Assembly: GCA_003248395.1 (NCBI GenBank)
Contig: QFNA01000009.1
Location: 1-64,000, forward strand
Direction: 5' to 3'
DNA: 64,000 nucleotides
DNA from: Citromicrobium sp.
Lineage (GTDB): Bacteria; Pseudomonadota; Alphaproteobacteria; Sphingomonadales; Sphingomonadaceae
The position numbers were made by a program, and so were the translations under genes. Of this stretch, positions 52,474 through 60,573 are shown in pieces; the stretch's first letter is position 1, and each line of letters starts with the position of its first letter. The notes under the pieces were generated by a model. That model was not told where the DNA came from. It searched no databases and saw only the letters and a program-made list of their open reading frames with translations.

Positions 52474-53208
52474 ATGGCAAGGAAGCCGACCCAGCGAAAG
52501 GCTGCCGGCAAGCAGGTCACGAAAGCGACGCTGCCGGACGGCCTGATGAACGCCGCACCGGTTCCCTACCCGGTGGCGGAAACTAGTATCACCGCACTGC
52601 AGGTGTATCACAATCCCGACCGCCGACCGTCGGGCGACGGTCCCTGGAACCACGAGGCGGACAAGGTCGCCTGGATCGACAACGAGACCGGCCTCGGCTG
52701 CATCATGCTTCGCCAGAAGAACGGGACGATCTCCGGATATGTGGGTGTTAGTCCGGATCATCCGCTCTTCGGCTACGAGGCGGACGCCGTGCCGATCGGC
52801 GTCTCCAACACGGTGCACGGCGGCGTGACCTACGGCAAGGCGTGCGAGGTCAACCGGTTCGAACGGCGAGCCCACGGCAAGCCGCGTCAGGAGCGCTACA
52901 CGGTTTGCCATACGACTCGGGTCAGGACGGTGCAGGACTATCGCACAGTGCAGACCACCGAGGACGAGTTCCATGAGGATCTGTGGTGGCTGGGTTTCGA
53001 CACCGACCATCCGGGCGACCTCGTTCCGGGCGGTCGATATGGCGAGGGTCGTAAGGGTGACCTCTATCGCGATCAATCGTTCGTCTACGCGAACTGCATC
53101 GAACTGGCGCGCAAGTTGAAGTCGCTGATCGAGAAGGGTTCGGACAGGGATACGCCGACACGTGAGCCGCTCGGCCTTCCGGCCCCCACCGAACGCCCGG
53201 GCGAGTAA
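52474..53208 (+). CDS. Conserved phage/island hypothetical protein (244 aa)
   Basis: The start is set at ATG 52474 because AGGAGG stands seven bases upstream; an ATG at 52441 is not needed. The protein has a basic N-terminus and blocks such as NPDRRPSGDGPWNHEADKVA, CIMLRQKNGTISGYVGVSPD, HGGVTYGKACEVNRF and DLWWLGFDTDHPGDLVPGGR. The last resembles a motif of phage proteins of unknown function. The TAA overlaps the next ATG. No enzyme motif is recognised. Confidence 0.6.
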   Translation: MARKPTQRKAAGKQVTKATLPDGLMNAAPVPYPVAETSITALQVYHNPDRRPSGDGPWNHEADKVAWIDNETGLGCIMLRQKNGTISGYVGVSPDHPLFGYEADAVPIGVSNTVHGGVTYGKACEVNRFERRAHGKPRQERYTVCHTTRVRTVQDYRTVQTTEDEFHEDLWWLGFDTDHPGDLVPGGRYGEGRKGDLYRDQSFVYANCIELARKLKSLIEKGSDRDTPTREPLGLPAPTERPGE

Positions 53209-54059
53209 TGGTCAGCTCGTTTCACCCTTTCGGTGCTGGCAAGGAACGCTACGGCGATGATCGGCATCCCGATTTACCCTGGGGATACTGGATGGTCTCG
53301 AGCGGATCGGTGCCGGGAGAACCGCCCCTGGTCGATGAGGACGGCCGTGAATGGGGATCGGTGCGCGAAGCATTCTGGATCGATCGTCTCGGACTGCCCT
53401 GGATCCATTCCGGCTGGATGACCGGAATCATGGAATTCATGGCGAGCTATCTCGCCATTGCCGATGGTCGCTTCGTGGCACCGGAGGAGCGGGTCCGTGA
53501 TATCTTCCTCGGCGATAGACACCTCGACCAGTTCTTCAGGGCCTACCTGCTGGCTGCCGGGCTGGTGAACGACACGGACGGCCGACCGACGCCTGAAGGG
53601 CGCTCGGTGCTGCTGATGCTGATGGCTACGCGCACGCGAGAGGATGCTACGGAAGGTGTCGGTCTCGATTGGATCATCGCGAACCGGACGGTCGGTGGTC
53701 ATTCCGAGCGCATGGCTGCTGCTGATCAGGTGGAACGGCGGGAACGCCTCGCTGCCCGCATGGCGCATCGTTTCGCGACCGATACGATCGGCAATGACCC
53801 AGTCGTCAAGCTCATCGGCTTGCGGATCACCCGCGAGATTCCGGTCCGCAGCACTCTATGGACGATGTCTTGGCCCGATGGCGACCGTCTTGCGCGCGAC
53901 CGTTTCTACCTCTGGCTCCTCGAGCGCATCGATCGCTGGGATGAATGGAGCGAGATGGTCAGCCGTGATGGCGCCCGCGCCCTGACCGAGCACTTCATGA
54001 AACTCGCGTTCTGCGATCGCTCTGTGCTCAAGGGCTCTAGCGGAGATAATAATCGCTGA
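53208..54059 (+). CDS. Hypothetical protein (283 aa)
   Basis: ATG 53208 overlaps the preceding TAA. The protein is soluble, Trp- and Arg-rich and largely helical: LPWGYWMVSSGSVPGEPPLV, LDQFFRAYLLAAGLVNDTDG, TLWTMSWPDGDRLARDRFYL, EMVSRDGARALTEHFMKLAF. I do not recognise a family. It is in line with the exonuclease and 244-aa genes, so 51195-54059 is one likely operon of four genes. Confidence 0.55.
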   Translation: MVSSFHPFGAGKERYGDDRHPDLPWGYWMVSSGSVPGEPPLVDEDGREWGSVREAFWIDRLGLPWIHSGWMTGIMEFMASYLAIADGRFVAPEERVRDIFLGDRHLDQFFRAYLLAAGLVNDTDGRPTPEGRSVLLMLMATRTREDATEGVGLDWIIANRTVGGHSERMAAADQVERRERLAARMAHRFATDTIGNDPVVKLIGLRITREIPVRSTLWTMSWPDGDRLARDRFYLWLLERIDRWDEWSEMVSRDGARALTEHFMKLAFCDRSVLKGSSGDNNR

Positions 54060-54314
54060 CGCCTTGTCGGACTGTATCTTGCGAGGAACTTCTTTCGGCA
54101 TGAGCTCCTCCTCGGTCGTGGACTTCAAGCAGCGGACCCTATGAGCGTCCGCGAACCCGTCACTCCAGGTTTCTTGGTCGGCTTCCGTCACTCGATTGTC
54201 TACTCTTCGCCATGTTCATCGTCATCATTAATGCTCGCGGGGAAAGTTCTTTCAGTATCTTGCAGCCCCCAGGGCCTCCTGTATGTCTATTGGTCCAGGT
54301 GGGGGAGCAGCGAA

Positions 54315-55154
54315 ATGTCTGTCGAACGCGCGCAGATCGATCTTCAAGAGGCCATCAACGCGATCTCGGACGTCGTCCAGAATCGTCCTCGGCCGATCCG
54401 GAGCATCGATCAGATATACATGAAGGCCGGGGACATGGTCATGCAGGCCGAGCTCGTCGCCTATTGGGCCAATGGCAAGAAGCTGGCCTTCATCGGGGAC
54501 GGCGATGCAATCAGCGTGTGTGTGGCGCACCTCAAGGAACGCGGTATTCTGCCGTATGGCCCGTCGCAGATAACCGTCTTCGACTTCGACGAGCGGCAGG
54601 TCCATTCCATTAAGAGCTTCGCGGAACGCAAGCACATCCGACTGCTGAATGCCGAGTTGTATAATGCTCGTGACCCTTTCCCGATGACCAATCGCTTCGA
54701 GCGCTTCTACACCAATCCGCCTTGGGGGCAGTCGAACGATGGAGAGAGCGTCCATGTCTTCATGGAACGAGGGATGGAGGCCTGCGGTCACGGTGGTCAG
54801 GGAATGATCGTCATCGCCGACGACGAGGAGCTCGAATGGCCCAAGCGCGTCCTCTATACGACCCAGAAGCGCGCTTCCGACCTGGGCTATTTCGTCAGCC
54901 GGATGCAGCCGCTGATGCATTCCTACCACCTCGACGACGACGCGCTTCTCAGGTCCTGTAACCTTTTCGTCGAAGCCCTCCCCGGGAACCGCCAACCGGC
55001 GGAAAGCAGGGAAGTGGACAAGGCACGGCTAACGAATTTCTATGGACGCGACCAGAATCTCCGGATGCGCTATATCAGGTCCAGCCGCCCCCTCACGTTC
55101 GAAGCGGCGGACGAGGATGATTGGAAGCCAGAATTCTACGAGGACACCGAATGA
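54315..55154 (+). CDS. BpsA-like aminopropyltransferase/methyltransferase-fold enzyme
   Basis: ATG 54315 (MSVERAQIDLQEAINAISDV) follows GGGGGAG. The 279-residue protein has a Rossmann domain, KKLAFIGDGDAISVCVAHL (glycine-rich ligand loop), ITVFDFDERQVHSIKSFA (acidic end of strand 2), and RFERFYTNPPWGQSNDGESV with the N-P-P-W motif of amino-methyltransferases. The order and the GDGD/NPPW pair match the branched-chain polyamine synthase (BpsA, PF01861) group. Bacterial copies in islands have no established function; they might modify a polyamine, nucleotide or nucleic acid. The stop overlaps the next ATG. Confidence 0.65.
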   Translation: MSVERAQIDLQEAINAISDVVQNRPRPIRSIDQIYMKAGDMVMQAELVAYWANGKKLAFIGDGDAISVCVAHLKERGILPYGPSQITVFDFDERQVHSIKSFAERKHIRLLNAELYNARDPFPMTNRFERFYTNPPWGQSNDGESVHVFMERGMEACGHGGQGMIVIADDEELEWPKRVLYTTQKRASDLGYFVSRMQPLMHSYHLDDDALLRSCNLFVEALPGNRQPAESREVDKARLTNFYGRDQNLRMRYIRSSRPLTFEAADEDDWKPEFYEDTE

Positions 55155-55723
55155 GCGAGATAATCCACCCGGGCGCCGGACTGCTATATATGAAGGTGGG
55201 AACCCACGCGCGTGAAGGCCTTGAGGAGATCATCGCGCGCAAGCGAAAGGAAATCGACGACGCCGGGTTCGCGATGTGGGGCTATGGGGGAAACACCTGC
55301 CATCCGCGCTCCATGGTCCAGCCATTTGCGAAGAGCATCGCCGAGAAGGGGCAACCGATCCATCTCGTCATGCATGAGATGAACTCCCGCCACTATGCGG
55401 AGCAGGTGCGAGCCGAGCGCTATTCCATCGACGGCACGAAGTGGGAGACCATCCCCAAGGCGATCAATGTGCTGGGGTCGCGGTTCGCCCTGATGATCAA
55501 GGATCTGCGTGAACACGAGGATGAGCTGGATCTGGCCGCCACCAGGGTTGGCGTAGGACGCAATGAGGGCCGCCTCGGAAGCCGCTATGTTCAGGGACAG
55601 GCGGACAAGGCCTGTCTCCTGGTCACTGAGCCTGAGCTGGTCAACGAGGAACGAAGGCCGGTGAAGATTGACCTCGTCGCGGAACTCGTGGATCCGTATG
55701 CGGTCTTCCTAAGCGAGAAGTGA
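55151..55723 (+). CDS. Hypothetical partner of the BpsA-like enzyme (190 aa)
   Basis: ATG 55151 overlaps the upstream TGA (ATGA). The protein starts MSEIIHPGAGLLYMKVGTHA and has IIARKRKEIDDAGFAMWGYG followed by GNTCHPRSMVQPFA, then HLVMHEMNSRHYAEQVRAER and DLVAELVDPYAVFLSEK. The WGYGGNTCHP stretch is striking and could bind a nucleotide or metal. The fold appears alpha/beta. It is translationally coupled to the BpsA-like enzyme, so both probably act in one pathway. I do not recognise the family. Confidence 0.55.
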   Translation: MSEIIHPGAGLLYMKVGTHAREGLEEIIARKRKEIDDAGFAMWGYGGNTCHPRSMVQPFAKSIAEKGQPIHLVMHEMNSRHYAEQVRAERYSIDGTKWETIPKAINVLGSRFALMIKDLREHEDELDLAATRVGVGRNEGRLGSRYVQGQADKACLLVTEPELVNEERRPVKIDLVAELVDPYAVFLSEK

Positions 55724-56362
55724 GCCGCCGTGCAGGAGGAGGCCTGCTCCTCGCCTGATCTCGGCGATGAAGCTTTCCAAGCCCTCGTCCAATTGCGCCG
55801 GGTCCCAATCCTGGCGCCCGCAAGAACAGACGAGGCGCATTGCACCGTCGACTTCTGGTTCGGAGCAAATCTTGTCACGCACCGTGAGGGGTTGCGTCGC
55901 AGCGGCGATCGCTCGGATCGCTTGCTCCAGGCACACGAGGCGATCCTTGAGCGCGAGGCCTTGGTCTTCGTTGATCTCGGACATCGCGCGTATGGCGCGT
56001 TTGTCGCCGGTGAGGAGCAGCGGGATGCACCTGCTCGATGCGATGGCGAACAGCTGCGCCTCTCCGGGATCGATCGGCAGATTCCGCACTTGGGCGACCT
56101 CCACGATCTCCGCCGCCAGTTCGGCCTCTTGCTGGTCGGGCTCCAGGCATTCCAACTGGGATAGGAGGATATCGAGGTTCCTGCCTCCGGCCTCCCGATC
56201 ATTCAGCCTCAGGCGTGACATCTGCTTTGCTGCGATGAGATGCACGAGGCCAAGCGTGGCCGGTTTCCCGTTCGCGGACAGTATCCCGAGCAGTTCTCCC
56301 TCGAGGTTCCAGGCAGCGCATTTCAGGACGATGTCGGTATCAAGGCAGGGTCCTTCACTCAT
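55709..56362 (-). CDS. PIN-like domain protein coupled to an ImmA/IrrE peptidase
   Basis: Start ATG 56362 (MSEGPCLDTDIVLKCAAWNL) overlaps the end of the peptidase gene by eight bases. A PIN-type layout is visible: CLDTDIVLK (first Asp), helical region with LVHLIAAKQMSRLRLNDREA, PIDPGEAQLFAIASSRCIPL (middle acidic) and LLTGDKRAIRAMSE (third Asp). A C-terminal part (AMRLVCSCGRQDWDPAQLDE) carries two close cysteines. PIN proteins are usually RNases. Overlap with a Zn-peptidase gene suggests a toxin-antitoxin-like pair. Confidence 0.6.
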   Translation of the reverse strand: MSEGPCLDTDIVLKCAAWNLEGELLGILSANGKPATLGLVHLIAAKQMSRLRLNDREAGGRNLDILLSQLECLEPDQQEAELAAEIVEVAQVRNLPIDPGEAQLFAIASSRCIPLLLTGDKRAIRAMSEINEDQGLALKDRLVCLEQAIRAIAAATQPLTVRDKICSEPEVDGAMRLVCSCGRQDWDPAQLDEGLESFIAEIRRGAGLLLHGGSLLA

Positions 56363-57350
56363 CGTCGAAACCGAGGATTCTCTTGACGAACGAGGCATTG
56401 TCGGAGCCTAGGCTCTCGAAACTGAGCTGACTCCGGGCCACGGCGTTCACCAGATCGCTGACCGGAGCAGGTTCGGTCTGGATGAGCTTCAGGGCTGCCA
56501 TCGCAACCGGCCAGGCGTTCTGACGATAGCCTACGGCGAGAGCGAGCGCTCCCGGATCGATGCCCATTTCCGGACCCTGGCGCTTTACCGCTTCTGCGAG
56601 CATCGCATGGTTGAAGGTGTCCAGATTGAGCCGGATATCAGGATCGGGTTCGCCTAGGAGGACTTCCAGGGCATACCGGTCCGCGGCGCGTTCCTCTTCA
56701 TCGTCTTCGACAGCAGCTCCGGGATCCTCAGCATCGACAAGAAGCTCATCGGAGCGAACATGGCCGAGGGCGATGTGTCCTATTTCATGCGCGAGGGTGA
56801 AGGCCATAGGGGACAGGAACGAGGTTTCCCGCACCAGAAGGATGGCGTGGCGGTCATCGCGGGAAGCGACCATCGCGTGCATGGCCTTACGATCCAGCGG
56901 CCAGATCTTGAGGTGGGCTACCGGGACGCCAAGCGCCCAGCAGGCAGTGATCAGGCTCGGCAGATCGACTGCCGAACTTTCCGTCAGCAGGATGCTCCTG
57001 AGGTTCGCGGCGGAGAGGCCAACAAGTCCGGGACCGTCGCGCGCGGCTTGGATGAGCGATCCGGCCATACTGGTCCCGAAGGAGTCCAGAGCGCCGAGTT
57101 CGGACGTCTCGCTGGCCTTCAGGTGCTTGAAGCGGGCTCGATCGTGCCAGACGAAATCGACCTTCTCCCCGATCAGGGCCTTGGGGGCGATGCCGAGGTT
57201 ACGGGCAAGTGAAAGCCGGAGTTCCACCTGGGCCGAGGTCGAGCTGGCGGCGGCATCGCTCCACCAGGCGGGCCAGGCAGCGTCGATGATTGCCGAACTC
57301 AGACCGGCAGCGCGCAGATCCTGCCTCAGTTTCGACGCGCTATCGGTCAT
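56355..57350 (-). CDS. ImmA/IrrE-family metallo-endopeptidase
   Basis: ATG 57350 (MTDSASKLRQDLRAAGLSSA) follows GGGGGAC. The 331-residue protein has an N-terminal helical region that lacks a canonical XRE helix-turn-helix (ELRLSLARNLGIAPKALIGE), then the zinc-protease motif in MAFTLAHEIGHIALGHVRSD (H-E-x-x-H) with a downstream acidic ligand region (DDEEERAADRYALEVLLGEP). ImmA/IrrE proteases cleave partner repressors or toxins. The coupled PIN-like gene makes it a likely regulator or antidote of that nuclease. Confidence 0.75.
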   Translation of the reverse strand: MTDSASKLRQDLRAAGLSSAIIDAAWPAWWSDAAASSTSAQVELRLSLARNLGIAPKALIGEKVDFVWHDRARFKHLKASETSELGALDSFGTSMAGSLIQAARDGPGLVGLSAANLRSILLTESSAVDLPSLITACWALGVPVAHLKIWPLDRKAMHAMVASRDDRHAILLVRETSFLSPMAFTLAHEIGHIALGHVRSDELLVDAEDPGAAVEDDEEERAADRYALEVLLGEPDPDIRLNLDTFNHAMLAEAVKRQGPEMGIDPGALALAVGYRQNAWPVAMAALKLIQTEPAPVSDLVNAVARSQLSFESLGSDNASFVKRILGFDDE

Positions 57351-57407
57351 TGGGATCGTCCCCCGGTTCAATCCTGCCCGAAGGCATAGCGGGAGAAGCG
57401 GGCCGGA

Positions 57408-58127
57408 TCAAATCGCGAACAGGTAGTCCTGCTGATCGTGCCGCGTCGGGAGCGCGGGCCGGGCCGTGCGCCTTGCCGCATCGACCATCTCCAGCCATTC
57501 CTGCTCGTCCAGTGGAGTTTCGTCGAGCAGCGCCCTCATCGACGAGGACAGCTCCACGGGATCGACCAGCTTGACCCACATCCCACCTGTCATTCGTGCA
57601 CGCATCGCAATCCTGTAGTCGGGATCTCCGAATGGTGAGTGCCGTTCGAGCAACGCGGTAGTCTGCGAAGCGCCAACCGCCTTGCCAGCGCCGAAATTGC
57701 GATAGGCGCCGGGGTCGAAGGGGCCTTCGTCCGCGACGGCGAGCTCCTTTTCCGACCGACAGACGAGAGCGTAGTGGCAGTTCCTGGTCCCGGCGCGGCT
57801 CGTCACGAGAACATGCCTGGGCAGGTCCCGGACTGCCCCGAACTGATCGATATATCGACGCCAAGCGTGCACCTTCGCGGGGGCTACGTCTTTCGCCTTG
57901 GGTTTCGACTTCATCATCGAGAACACGACGTCCAGTGTTGCGCCCGTCCGCGCAAGGGCAGGAATAGCTCGGGCCGGGGCATTGCCGACTCCCCAGAAGA
58001 ACAGCCCTTCGCCGATACGCCGCTCCATTTCCTTGCGGCGCACGATGGTATTCAGCCCCTGCCCGGACTCAGCCTGCATACGCGTCCAGCAGATCCGGTC
58101 GAGATCGGTTTGAAGCGTTGCAAGCAC
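57408..58127 (-). CDS. Hypothetical protein (239 aa)
   Basis: The start is set at GTG 58127 (VLATLQTDLDRICWTRMQAE), seven bases after AGAGGAGA; the upstream in-frame ATG at 58202 lacks a site. Features are EMERRIGEGLFFWGVGNAPA, FSMMKSKPKAKDVAPAKVHA, and HYALVCRSEKELAVADEGPF. It is soluble, mostly helical at the N-terminus and mixed later. The family is not recognised. It is on the strand of the ImmA-PIN pair, 58 bases upstream of the peptidase, so it may share their transcript. Confidence 0.55.
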   Translation of the reverse strand: MLATLQTDLDRICWTRMQAESGQGLNTIVRRKEMERRIGEGLFFWGVGNAPARAIPALARTGATLDVVFSMMKSKPKAKDVAPAKVHAWRRYIDQFGAVRDLPRHVLVTSRAGTRNCHYALVCRSEKELAVADEGPFDPGAYRNFGAGKAVGASQTTALLERHSPFGDPDYRIAMRARMTGGMWVKLVDPVELSSSMRALLDETPLDEQEWLEMVDAARRTARPALPTRHDQQDYLFAI

Positions 58128-58288
58128 GTCGTTCTCCTCTTTACAGAATCGTATCATATACCATAGCAGCGATCTACCGAATTCCGTTTCGCCTGTGGAC
58201 ATCTATGTTTACAGGTCTGGTTGAGGGTCGTGGACGGTTGGTTGATGGGAGGGGATAAGGTCGTTTCGTTTTTTTACAGATACGTTCC

Positions 58289-58819
58289 ATGAAGCCGGGA
58301 AGGACGCCTGAATGGAATGTGGTCGCGGACCAGGGCAGGCCATTCTGGCTGGACCTTGTTACGATCACATCGGAAGCGAAGGTCCAGCTGCCCATGGTGC
58401 TTCGACGGCGCGTTTCGTGGGCGACCCCCGAGGCGAGCCTCGCGCTCCTTGCGGTCCTGTCGAGTGACGGCAGTGTATGCCTGTCTCCGCTCGAGGACCG
58501 CCGGGTGGATCTCGAACGTCTTTCGCGGACGCTCTCGGAGTGCGAGCCCGACGAATGCGAGTCGCTCGTCTTCGCCGCTATGGCGACCTACAATCGTGTT
58601 ACGTTGCAGCCCGATGGTCGGTTGCGTCTTTCTCCACTTCTCGCGCATGCGCTCCACGCCAGGAAGGATGCGGTGGTCTGGGTCGGTGCCTATCGCGAGT
58701 CCATCAGGCTCTGGTCCTCTTCCTGGCGTTCACGGTCCTCGCCGTGCTCGTCTGGGAGTCAGTGCTACTGGCCGCCGCGTTCGGCATCCCGGTGCTTTGG
58801 ACAGGATACAAGCTGCTGA
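58289..58819 (+). CDS. MraZ/AbrB-like protein with an aberrant C-terminus
   Basis: The first 140 residues hold two swapped-hairpin-like repeats: VSWATPEASLALLAVLSSDG with SVCLSPLE, and RVTLQPDGRLRLSPLLAHAL with KDAVVWVGAYRESIRLWS. The second is close to the AbrB/MraZ DNA-binding hairpin (D..GRI..P..L......V..VG....IEIW). From about 58710 the frame turns into serine/arginine-rich nonsense that overlaps a DUF2235 fragment in another frame, so the natural end has probably been lost or lies near 58710. It may be a transcription regulator. Confidence 0.45.
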   Translation: MKPGRTPEWNVVADQGRPFWLDLVTITSEAKVQLPMVLRRRVSWATPEASLALLAVLSSDGSVCLSPLEDRRVDLERLSRTLSECEPDECESLVFAAMATYNRVTLQPDGRLRLSPLLAHALHARKDAVVWVGAYRESIRLWSSSWRSRSSPCSSGSQCYWPPRSASRCFGQDTSC

Positions 58820-59475
58820 CGACCCGCCTGCGGCAGCGCAAGGTCATTCGCGACTGGCCGAACGCGGGGGACAGGAAGGTTCACTATGCCGTCTGGCGGA
58901 TGAAGAATTACGACCGTTTTCTCGATACCAACGTGAAGTTTGCTCGGCATGCCCGCGCCATCGATGAGAACCGAAAGCACTTCCCGGTTGCCGGGTGGGC
59001 CTATTCGCATGACGTGCAGCGCATGGAAGGTCTCAATCCTCCGTGGCTGCGCCAGGTCTGGTTCTCCGGCAATCACTCGGATATCGGCGGCAGCCATCCG
59101 GAGGATGAGTCCCGACTTTCTGACATTGCGCTGGGTTGGATGGTCGAACAACTCGATGAACTCGAGCATCCGATCATGCTCGATCGGAAGCGGCTTAGGC
59201 TCTGGCCAGATCCTTTCGGCATGCAGCACGACGAAAGGAAGGCGCTCGCTGAAGCAGGTTGGCAGCGTTGGTTGCCCAAGAAATTTAGGATTACTTGGCC
59301 AGAGGGCCGAAGAAAGGTCCACCCTAAAGCAGACCTTCACCCGACCGTGCTCGAGCGGCTGGCCGGCGGCCCCGTTACTGAACACGATATACGTCGGAGC
59401 TACCGCCCCTCGCAATTGCGCGATCACCATTTGGCGAGAAAGCATTTTTCACCTCCCGCTCCAGAGGCCCGTTAA
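58702..59475 (+). pseudogene. N-terminally truncated DUF2235 (Tle1-like) alpha/beta-hydrolase fragment
   Basis: In the frame ending at 59475 the recognisable part begins near 58702 with a membrane stretch (LVLFLAFTVLAVLVWESVLL), then MKNYDRFLDTNVKFARHA, LRQVWFSGNHSDIGGSHPED and SRLSDIALGWMVEQLDELEH. The WF.G.HSDIGG.. and LSDIAL.WM motifs are those of DUF2235 phospholipase-like proteins. The N-terminal half with the GxSxG nucleophile is absent, and no valid start fits the homology. This fragment follows the MraZ-like gene out of frame, so it is a decayed gene. Confidence 0.55.
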
Positions 59476-59779
59476 GAACGTCCAACGATGATCGCCCTCA
59501 AGTTCACTGGGGGCAGGGTAAGATTGAACCAACACTATGCCCGTTGGCCCGACCTCGCGAGCGCCTGAGCTTCCCAAGAGGCTTCTATTGCTCTTGCGAG
59601 GAGAAGGGCGCGAGAGTGGTTCGCCTGCTCGCGACTGCTGCCCAGCACCATTTGTCGCAGAATCTTTTCCGGGATCTTTACACACAGCTTCCTTGAACTG
59701 GACGGTTTCGCAGTCGAACCTGAAATGTGGCCGAGGGTGCCTTTTCGGGCCGAACGAATTGTCTGCCGCTAGGCTGTCG
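59476..59779. other. Intergenic region
   Basis: About 300 bases between the DUF2235 remnant and the GNAT gene. Short frames here lack ribosome sites and family features. No hairpin with a T-run or repeat was seen. Confidence 0.5.
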
Positions 59780-60220
59780 TCAGGCGACTGCCACTCTCTT
59801 TCGCATGAGCGCATGACCCTGGACTTCATTTTCGTCGGGCACGAAGCCGAGGCGGGCGAAACGTTCCCTAGCGCCTGTCCGCGCAGGATCGACGGCTGTC
59901 CACAACCAGTCCGGTCGGACGTGATCTATTAGCTGGGGTATGGCCTGAACGAGCAGATCGTGGGCCAACGCGCCTCCACGACGTTCCTTCACTACCACCA
60001 GAGAATGGATGATGGGGTCGTTATCTTTGGTTGCCATGACGCATCCGACACACTCGTCGTCCATCGTGGCGAGGTAGACGTGATGCGTTTCGACGGCGTC
60101 CCGTGGGTTCAACACCAAAAGCTCGGTATCGGGTTCGAGTTCAGCTCTTGTCAGCACGCTCTCGAGCTCACGGACACCGGACTCGCCTTCGGCCCGCCTC
60201 GTCTCGCATCGATTGCCCAA
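59780..60220 (-). CDS. GNAT-family N-acetyltransferase
   Basis: This 146-residue protein has the acetyl-CoA-binding fold: YLATMDDECVGCVMATKDND (beta2-4), IIHSLVVVKERRGGALAHDL (motif A; R/Q-x-x-G-x-A variant RRGGALA), WLWTAVDPARTGARERFARL with LGFVPDENEV (motif B, the F/Y-GF end). It transfers an acetyl group from acetyl-CoA to an amine; the substrate is unknown. It stands alone on the minus strand with a possible small gene upstream. Confidence 0.75.
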   Translation of the reverse strand: MGNRCETRRAEGESGVRELESVLTRAELEPDTELLVLNPRDAVETHHVYLATMDDECVGCVMATKDNDPIIHSLVVVKERRGGALAHDLLVQAIPQLIDHVRPDWLWTAVDPARTGARERFARLGFVPDENEVQGHALMRKRVAVA

Positions 60221-60270
60221 AGCTGCGACTCCCTGCCCAGCAGGGCGACGTGCTCTTTATCCAGGTGGGG

Positions 60271-60432
60271 TCAGGCCCGTTCGCCGCGGGGACGCGCGGG
60301 GACGGGACGCGCGACCGGCTGACGGTCGGCCAGGCTCTCCGCAGCATGTGCACGGCGCTCGCGCTCCTGGCGCGAGTAGGCGTCCGCCACGGAGCGGATT
60401 TCCCGGATCATGTCGGAACTTAGAAGTGCCAT
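60271..60432 (-). CDS. Possible small protein (53 aa)
   Basis: ATG 60432 with AAAGGA 12 bases upstream opens MALLSSDMIREIRSVADAYS, then RQERERRAHAAESLADRQ and a proline/arginine-rich end. It is helical and basic. It lies just upstream of the GNAT gene on the same strand. There is no recognised family, so this is a weak call. Confidence 0.3.
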   Translation of the reverse strand: MALLSSDMIREIRSVADAYSRQERERRAHAAESLADRQPVARPVPARPRGERA

Positions 60433-60573
60433 GGTGCCTGTTATCCTTTCGCCGTTACCAAATCTTGAACGATGTCTGTGGTTCCGGCAAGTCCTGACGT
60501 ATGTGTGGAGTGCACAACGAGGACTGGACTGCCGATATAGAGGTTTTCCATCCTAGATCAATACTCCGTCTCA

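Noticed and set aside
53856..54101. A minus-strand frame starting MPKEVPRKIQSDKASA after an excellent GAGGAGG site
   Set aside because: Most of it overlaps the 3' end of the 283-aa gene on the other strand and its product resembles no family. The ribosome-like sequence may be chance or a relic.
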